From Streptomyces alanosinicus (GTDB lineage Bacteria > Actinomycetota > Actinomycetes > Streptomycetales > Streptomycetaceae): a stretch of 64,000 nucleotides of DNA. Both the position numbers and the translations under genes were made by a program. Under the pieces are notes generated by a model. It made no database searches. It was given only the letters and a program-made list of their open reading frames with translations, and had not been told where the DNA came from. Positions 59,262-64,000 of the stretch are shown here, piece by piece (position 1 is the stretch's first letter; each line of letters begins with the position of its first letter). Location of the stretch: NCBI RefSeq assembly GCF_014650595.1, contig NZ_BMVG01000008.1, positions 248,001 to 312,000 of the forward strand, given 5' to 3'.

Positions 59262-60332
59262 TCAGGCGGTGAGGGTGGGGTAGTCGGTGTAGCCGCGGTG
59301 GTCGCCGCCGTAGAACGTGGCCGTGTCCGGCGTGTTGAACGGGCCGCCGGCGGCGAGGCGGGCCGGCAGGTCGGGGTTGGCCAGGAACAGCGCGCCGTAG
59401 GCGATCAGGTCCGCGCTGCCGTCGTCGAGCAGGTCCAGCGCCTCGGGGCCGGTGGCGGCCGGGTGGGTGAAGGGGTTGAGAACGAAGGTGCCGGGGAACC
59501 GCTTGCGCAGCTCCCGGGTCAGCTCCCGGTCCGGGCCCTCCATCAGGTGCAGATAGGCCAGGTCCAGGCCGGCGAGTCGGTCCAGCAGCGCCCGGTAGAC
59601 CTCGGCCGGGTCGGGCTCGGCGATGTCGTTGTACGGGTTCCCGGGCGAGATCCGCAGTCCCACCCGGTGGCTGCCGATCGCCTCGGCCACGGCAGTGACC
59701 ACCTCGACGGCGAAGCGGATCCGGCCCTCGGCGGCGCCGCCCCAGGCGTCGGTGCGCCGGTTGGTGTTGGGCGCGAGGAACTGGTGGACCAGGTAGCCGT
59801 TGGCGCCGTGGATCTCCACGCCGTCGAACCCGGCCTCGACGGCGCCCCGGGCCGCGGCGGCGAAGTCGTCGACGGTCTGCCGGATCTCCGCCTCGGTCAG
59901 CTCCTTCGGCGTCACGAAGTCCTTCGGTCCCTCATGGGTGAAGACCTGCCCCTGGGCCGGCACCGGCGACGGAGCCACCGGCACCAGGCCCTCCGGCAGC
60001 AGGCTCGGGTGGCCGATCCGGCCGGTGTGCATCAGCTGCGCGAAGATCACCCCGCCCTCGCGGTGCACCGCGTCGGTCACCTGCCGCCACGCCGCGATCT
60101 GCTCCGCGGAGTGCAGGCCGGGGGTGTCGGGGTAGCCCTGGCCGACCGGCGAGGGCTGGATGCCCTCCGTGACGATCAGCCCGGCGCCGGCCCGCTGTGC
60201 GTAGTAGGCGGCCATCAGATCCGTCGGGCTCGCGCCGGCCCCGTAGGCGCGGCTGCGGGTCATGGGCGCCATCGCGATGCGGTTGGCCAGGCGCTTGCCG
60301 CCCAGATCGATCGGTTCGAATGCAGTGGTCAT
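59262..60332 (-). CDS. Old Yellow Enzyme family alkene reductase
   Basis: A 356-residue FMN-dependent TIM barrel of the OYE class. LANRIAMAPMTRSRAYGAGA binds FMN, and VIFAQLMHTGRIGHPSLLPE follows. FDGVEIHGANGYLVHQFLAP contains the substrate-anion His and Asn, then NTNRRTDAWGG and late LNPFTH...DLIAYGALFLANPDLP. It reduces activated C=C bonds with NAD(P)H. It is divergent to a MarR gene across a 227-bp spacer with repeated CTGTYCGA-type motifs. Together with the downstream quinone reductase it suggests electrophile defence. Confidence 0.95.
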   Translation of the reverse strand: MTTAFEPIDLGGKRLANRIAMAPMTRSRAYGAGASPTDLMAAYYAQRAGAGLIVTEGIQPSPVGQGYPDTPGLHSAEQIAAWRQVTDAVHREGGVIFAQLMHTGRIGHPSLLPEGLVPVAPSPVPAQGQVFTHEGPKDFVTPKELTEAEIRQTVDDFAAAARGAVEAGFDGVEIHGANGYLVHQFLAPNTNRRTDAWGGAAEGRIRFAVEVVTAVAEAIGSHRVGLRISPGNPYNDIAEPDPAEVYRALLDRLAGLDLAYLHLMEGPDRELTRELRKRFPGTFVLNPFTHPAATGPEALDLLDDGSADLIAYGALFLANPDLPARLAAGGPFNTPDTATFYGGDHRGYTDYPTLTA

Positions 60333-60371
60333 GGCTCAAGCCCTTCAGGTGGTGGATGCCGGTCGAATTAC

Positions 60372-60530
60372 CTGTCCGAACAGTAAAGTGCCCGAGAAGC
60401 ATTCCACAAACCGGCATGACGACCATCACAAGGAGGGACACAAGGAGGGGAAACTCGCGCGAATTCGCCGGTCTGCCCCACCGAGATCCGTAGCCAGGCA
60501 CCCGGTGAGAGGTATCCTGTTCGAGCAATA
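60372..60530. promoter_or_regulatory. Candidate MarR sites between OYE and marR
   Basis: CTGT-CCGA-ACAG (60372-60383) is an inverted repeat about 40 nt before the OYE start. CTGTTCGAGCAATA (60517-60530) is a related sequence about 30 nt before the MarR start. One similar site near each divergent start suggests control of both genes by the MarR protein. Confidence 0.45.
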
Positions 60531-60559
60531 TTCACGACGGGAACAGGGGCGTTCAGACC

Positions 60560-61075
60560 ATGACGGAGTCCGCAGCCAGCAGTGAGGGGTGCCCTCAGGC
60601 CCTGGCGAGCGGGGCCATCCCCCTGCCCGCGGCCGCCGTTGGCGGACCCATCAGTCACGCGATCTTCCGGGTGGCCCGCACCCACCGCATGATCGCCGGG
60701 CACCTCCTGCGCCGCGTGGGTCTGCACCCTGGCCAGGAGCTGGTGATGATGCAGCTGTGGGAGCTCGGACCACAGCGACAGGTCGACCTCGTCCGGCTGC
60801 TCGACTCCGACGCCGCCACCATGACCCGCACCATCCGGCGCCTCGAACACGCCGGTTTCGTCCGCCGCTCCCCCTGCGCCGACGACAAGCGCGCCTCCGT
60901 CATCGAGGCCACCACCGCCAGCCACGCCCTACGCAAGGAGGTCGAGCACCTCTGGCGCCAGCTGGAGGACGCCACCGTCGGCGACACCGGCGACGACGAA
61001 CAGGCCACCGTCCTGCGCGCCCTGGAGGACATCGAGCAACGGCTCGTCCGCGCCGCCGCACGGCTCGGCACCTGA
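60560..61075 (+). CDS. MarR family transcriptional regulator
   Basis: A 171-residue MarR protein. The winged helix (HPGQELVMMQLWELGPQRQV, recognition helix around DSDAATMTRTIRRLEHAGFV, wing RRSPCADDKRASVIEATTAS) spans residues ~55-120. A Cys in the wing (SPCADD) could act as a redox sensor as in OhrR/MgrA-type regulators, but this is inference. The ~35-residue N-terminal extension is longer than usual. It is divergent to the Old Yellow Enzyme gene, its probable target. Confidence 0.93.
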   Translation: MTESAASSEGCPQALASGAIPLPAAAVGGPISHAIFRVARTHRMIAGHLLRRVGLHPGQELVMMQLWELGPQRQVDLVRLLDSDAATMTRTIRRLEHAGFVRRSPCADDKRASVIEATTASHALRKEVEHLWRQLEDATVGDTGDDEQATVLRALEDIEQRLVRAAARLGT

Positions 61076-61125
61076 CGGACCACGACGACGACGGCCACCG
61101 ACCAGTTAAAGTGCGCCCTCATTTG

Positions 61126-61140
61126 CCTAAATGCTTTAGG
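61126..61140. promoter_or_regulatory. Inverted repeat before TetR gene
   Basis: CCTAAA-TGC-TTTAGG is a perfect 15-bp repeat in an AT-rich promoter-like stretch about 39 nt before the TetR start. It is the likely autoregulatory operator. Confidence 0.55.
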
Positions 61141-61178
61141 TATCTCCATAATCACTTATGGCAGAGAGGGGAGAGCAG

Positions 61179-61748
61179 ATGGTTCGCGCAGGTCTGACGA
61201 CCGAGCGGCTGGTGCGTGCGGGCGCCGAGCTGGCCGACGAGGTCGGCTTCGAGCAGGTCACCCTGTCCGCGCTCGCCCGGCGGTTCGACGTCAAGGTCGC
61301 GAGCCTGTACTCGCACCTGAAGAACTCCGGGGACCTCAAGACCCGTATCGCGCAGCTGGCTCTGCGGGAGCTGGCCGACCGCGCCGCCGACGCGCTCGCC
61401 GGCCGGGCCGGCAAGGACGCCCTCACCGCGTTCGCCGACGTGTACCGCGACTACGCCCGTGCGCATCCCGGCCGGTACGCGGCGACCCGCCACCCGCTGA
61501 CCCCCGAGGCGGCGGCCGCGAGCGCGGGCGGCCGGCACGCCGCGATGACCCGCGCCATCCTGCGCGGTTACGACCTGGCCGAGCCCGACCAGACGCATGC
61601 CGTCCGGCTGCTCGGCAGCGTCTTCCACGGCTACGTCAGCCTGGAGCTGGCCGGCGGATTCAGCCACAGCGCCCCCGACTCCCAGGAGTCCTGGACCCGC
61701 ATCCTGGACGCCCTCGACGCCACACTGCGCAACTGGCCCGGCGACTGA
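61179..61748 (+). CDS. TetR/AcrR family regulator with WHG-type C-terminus
   Basis: About 189 residues. The HTH spans residues ~5-50 (TTERLVRAGAELADEVGFEQ, then LARRFDVKVASLYSHLKNSG), and the C-terminal ligand domain contains LLGSVFHGYVSLELAGGFSH, typical of the WHG class. I chose the ATG at 61179 because AGGGGAGAG precedes it; ATG 61158 is an alternative. It is 66 nt upstream of an SGNH hydrolase gene on the same strand and is probably co-transcribed, so the hydrolase is the likely regulated partner. Confidence 0.9.
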   Translation: MVRAGLTTERLVRAGAELADEVGFEQVTLSALARRFDVKVASLYSHLKNSGDLKTRIAQLALRELADRAADALAGRAGKDALTAFADVYRDYARAHPGRYAATRHPLTPEAAAASAGGRHAAMTRAILRGYDLAEPDQTHAVRLLGSVFHGYVSLELAGGFSHSAPDSQESWTRILDALDATLRNWPGD

Positions 61749-61814
61749 CCCGTACGAGCCCTTCGAGCGCCCGCTTCGCATCCTCGCGACCTCTTCGAAA
61801 CGCAGGCCGACACC

Positions 61815-62981
61815 ATGCACACCACCCCGATCACGCCCGCACTCCTGCGTGGCGCCCTCGAACTGGAACGCACCGCCCACGGACTGCTGCCGCACCGGCT
61901 GCCCGCCCGCGCCCGCGCGCAGTGCGCCGATCCGCAGCTGGCCATGGTGGAGTCCCAGCCCTCCGGCGTACGGCTGGTGCTGCGCACCCGCGCGACCGTC
62001 GTCGAACTGGACGCCCTGCCGACCAAACGGGTCTACGTCGGCGTACCGCCCCGCCCGCAGGGCCGGTACGACGTGCTCGTCGACGGACGTCCGGCCGGCG
62101 GCGGCCACATCACCGGCGGCCACACACTCACCATCGACCTGAGCGACGGCACCGCCGAGCACCGGCCGGGCCCCGTCGGCACGCTGCGCTGCACCGGGCT
62201 GCCGGACACCGACAAGGTCGTGGAGATCTGGCTGCCGTACGACGAGAGGACCGAACTCGTCGCCCTGCGCACCGACGCGCCCGTCGAGCCCGTACCGGAC
62301 CCGCGCGGCACGGTGTGGCTGCACCACGGCAGTTCCATCAGCCATGGCTCGACCGCCGCGAGCCCGACGACCACCTGGCCGGCGCTCGCCGCGTCCCTCG
62401 GCGGGGTGGAACTGATCAATCTGGGCCTGGGCGGCGGCGCCCTGCTCGACCCGTTCACCGCTCGCGCGCTGCGTGACACACCCGCCGGTCTGATCAGCGT
62501 CAAGCTCGGCATCAACGTGGTCAACGCCGATCTGATGCGGCTGCGGGCATTCGGTCCGGCCGTGCACGGCTTCCTCGACACCATCCGCGAGGGACACCCC
62601 GACACCCCGCTGCTCGTCGTCTCGCCGATCCTGTGCCCCATGCACGAGGACACGCCGGGCCCCAGCCTCATGGACACCTCCGCCCTCGGCGAGGGACGGC
62701 TGCGGTTCCAGGCGGCCGGGGACCCGGCGGAGACGGCGAGCGGGAAACTCACCCTGGGCGTCATCCGTGCGGAGCTGGCCCGGATCGTCGGCGAACGGTC
62801 GGCCGAGGACCCGCACCTGCACTACCTCGACGGCCGCGCGCTGTACGGCGAGGCCGACTTCGGTGAACTGCCGCTGCCGGACGGGCTGCACCCGGACGCC
62901 GCCGCGCACCGCCGCATGGGCGAACGGTTCGCGGCTCTGGCGTTCACTCCGGGCGGGCCCCTCGGGGGCGGCGCCGGCTGA
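61815..62981 (+). CDS. Two-domain SGNH/GDSL hydrolase
   Basis: A 388-residue cytoplasmic esterase. The N-terminal ~165 residues form a beta-rich domain (VRLVLRTRATVVELDALPTK). The SGNH domain then begins at VWLHHGSSISHG (nucleophile Ser), with LINLGLGGGALLD (Gly block), VKLGINVVN (Asn block) and LPDGLHPDAAAHRRMGER (Asp-His pair). Enzymes of this layout include bacterial acetylxylan/sugar esterases such as CtCE2/Axe2-like types, but the substrate is not evident. No signal peptide is present. It follows the TetR gene in a probable operon. Confidence 0.88.
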   Translation: MHTTPITPALLRGALELERTAHGLLPHRLPARARAQCADPQLAMVESQPSGVRLVLRTRATVVELDALPTKRVYVGVPPRPQGRYDVLVDGRPAGGGHITGGHTLTIDLSDGTAEHRPGPVGTLRCTGLPDTDKVVEIWLPYDERTELVALRTDAPVEPVPDPRGTVWLHHGSSISHGSTAASPTTTWPALAASLGGVELINLGLGGGALLDPFTARALRDTPAGLISVKLGINVVNADLMRLRAFGPAVHGFLDTIREGHPDTPLLVVSPILCPMHEDTPGPSLMDTSALGEGRLRFQAAGDPAETASGKLTLGVIRAELARIVGERSAEDPHLHYLDGRALYGEADFGELPLPDGLHPDAAAHRRMGERFAALAFTPGGPLGGGAG

Positions 62982-62996
62982 CGTGTACGGGCCTCC

Positions 62997-63770
62997 TCAC
63001 ACCAGGTGGGCGAAGACCACCAGGTTGTCGGTGTAGTCCTTGGCGGATGTGTCGTAGGCGCCGGCACAGGTGATCAGCCGGACCTCGGGACGGTCGGCGT
63101 CGGCGTAGACGCGCTTGCTCGGGAAGTCGTCCTTGGAGAAGGTCTCGGTGTCGTCCACGACGAAGTCGGCGTCGCGCCCGTCGGCACGCTGCACGGTGAA
63201 CTCGTCGCCGGGCGACAGATCGTCGAGGTTGGCGAAGACGGCCGCGGAGGTCGTCGTGTCGACGTGCCCCGCGATGACCGCGGTGCCCTTCTCACCGGGC
63301 GAGGCGCCCTTGGCGTACCAGCCGACGAGGTTGGTGTCACCGGCCGGCGGCGGTTCGAGCTGGCCGGTGTCGCCGATGGACAGGGTGGTGAAGGGGGCAT
63401 CCACCGAGATCTCGGGGATGACAAGACGGGTCGGTTCGGATCGGGGCAGGGACGTGTCGGCCTCTTGTGTCGGGGCCGTGGACGGCGTGCTCGCGCCCGC
63501 TCCCGCACCGGAGCTTGAGCCGGCGCCCGCTCCCGAGCCCGAGCCCGAGCCTGCGCCCGAGCCTCGGGGCGTGTGCCACGTATGCCACGTATGCGTCCCG
63601 CCGGCCCGGGAGGCCTGCGAGGCGCCGTCCGAGCCATGGTGGCCGCCGAACACACTGACGACGAGGAGGACGATCGCCACGCCCCACAGCGTCAGCCGCC
63701 CGCCACGGCCGGAACTCCGCCCGTCCGCGGGTGTTTGCGCGGGGGTCGGGGAGGAGGGTTCTGCTGCCAT
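62997..63770 (-). CDS. Class F-type sortase
   Basis: A 257-residue membrane-anchored transpeptidase. A single N-terminal helix (LTLWGVAIVLLVVSVFGG) is followed by a Gly/Ser/Ala-rich linker and the sortase beta-barrel. The catalytic His is in TAVIAGHVDT, the Cys in EVRLITCAGAYD, and an Arg lies just before it (ADRPEVR). Class F sortases are widespread in actinobacteria; substrates are usually not linked. GAGGTGG before the ATG sets the start. No LPxTG-like substrate is encoded next to it; the Pro-repeat protein at 25 kb lacks a sorting signal. Converges with the SGNH gene. Confidence 0.92.
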   Translation of the reverse strand: MAAEPSSPTPAQTPADGRSSGRGGRLTLWGVAIVLLVVSVFGGHHGSDGASQASRAGGTHTWHTWHTPRGSGAGSGSGSGAGAGSSSGAGAGASTPSTAPTQEADTSLPRSEPTRLVIPEISVDAPFTTLSIGDTGQLEPPPAGDTNLVGWYAKGASPGEKGTAVIAGHVDTTTSAAVFANLDDLSPGDEFTVQRADGRDADFVVDDTETFSKDDFPSKRVYADADRPEVRLITCAGAYDTSAKDYTDNLVVFAHLV

Positions 63771-64000
63771 CGGACACCACCTCACTCGGGCACGGCAGCA
63801 CGGGGATCAGGACAGGGGGCGCCGGGCAGAGGGTCCGGCGCGCAGGGGGTGACGTACAGGGGGCTCCGGCATGGTCGGTCCGGTGCACAGCGGGTACGTA
63901 CGTGCGGGGGCTTCGGGGGACCGCCCGCCTGGGGCGGGCCGCCGACGCGGTGGACACGTCGGCGGCTGCCGCAGCCTCTGGAAGGAAGGAGAGTCAGGTC
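63771..64000. other. Upstream region of a gene beyond the window
   Basis: No gene is supportable here. The final AAGGAAGGAGAG (63981-63992) on the plus strand is an excellent ribosome site, so a plus-strand gene probably starts a few bases past 64000, divergent to the sortase gene. Confidence 0.4.

Noticed and set aside
63337..63957. 206-residue minus-strand frame overlapping the sortase start
   Set aside because: It is out of frame with the sortase and composed of Arg/Pro/Ala without motifs.

Overview
The window is chromosomal DNA from a Streptomyces-type actinomycete. It has very high GC with GC-rich third codon positions, frequent GTG/TTG starts with purine-rich ribosome sites, and typical streptomycete families: GH46 chitosanase, GH25 muramidase, M9 collagenase, sortase, SGNH esterases, DUF4232, and many TetR/MarR/LacI/PadR/HxlR/LysR regulators. 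There is no rRNA, tRNA, phage or conjugative module. Apart from one MITE-like element, the content is accessory and regulatory.

Layout. 0-15 kb: a membrane permease, a 19-residue hydrophobic peptide gene, and several regulator/enzyme pairs sharing intergenic operators (TetR/FAD monooxygenase, PadR/SDR, and a LacI regulator with an esterase and an MFS porter carrying similar operators). These are followed by secreted GH25 and M1 hydrolases and an orphan maltokinase-cap protein. 15-23.6 kb: a compact minus-strand operon. It encodes an Agd3-like (CE18) polysaccharide deacetylase, a PelF-like GT4 glycosyltransferase, a polytopic membrane protein, a 4,6-dehydratase-like SDR, a sugar nucleotidyltransferase, a 4-epimerase-like SDR and a spherulin-4 (GH135/Sph3-like) hydrolase. 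Together they resemble the machinery for fungal galactosaminogalactan and bacterial Pel, so the operon probably makes, trims and deacetylates an amino-sugar exopolysaccharide. 24-32 kb: secreted proteins, including a 524-residue Pro/Arg/Lys repeat protein, then an SGNH lipase, phosphoglucomutase, a GH46 chitosanase with a CsnR-type box, and an aldo/keto reductase. 32-37 kb: a possible Crp-controlled CxxC mini-protein, a KhtT/KhtU-like K+/H+ antiporter pair, DedA, and a MarR/DHA2 efflux pair.

37-47 kb: a split formate dehydrogenase locus. The Fe-S subunit gene (carrying a one-base frameshift) overlaps the NrfD-type membrane subunit gene. About 4 kb of unrelated genes and a 191-bp inverted-repeat element separate these from the catalytic subunit. 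The catalytic subunit is read here as a selenoprotein: an in-frame TGA lies between conserved FDH blocks and is followed at once by a SECIS-like hairpin with a GGTCT loop. Selenium machinery is not in the window.

47-64 kb: a truncated monooxygenase, MASE1 and PP2C signalling proteins, a PIG-V-like membrane glycosyltransferase, a long GAPDH with a 29-bp hairpin terminator, an M9 collagenase, and a redox/regulator block (LysR, imine reductase/HxlR, quinone oxidoreductase, Old Yellow Enzyme/MarR). It ends with a TetR/SGNH pair and a class F-type sortase. All family assignments come from reading motifs; no searches were run.
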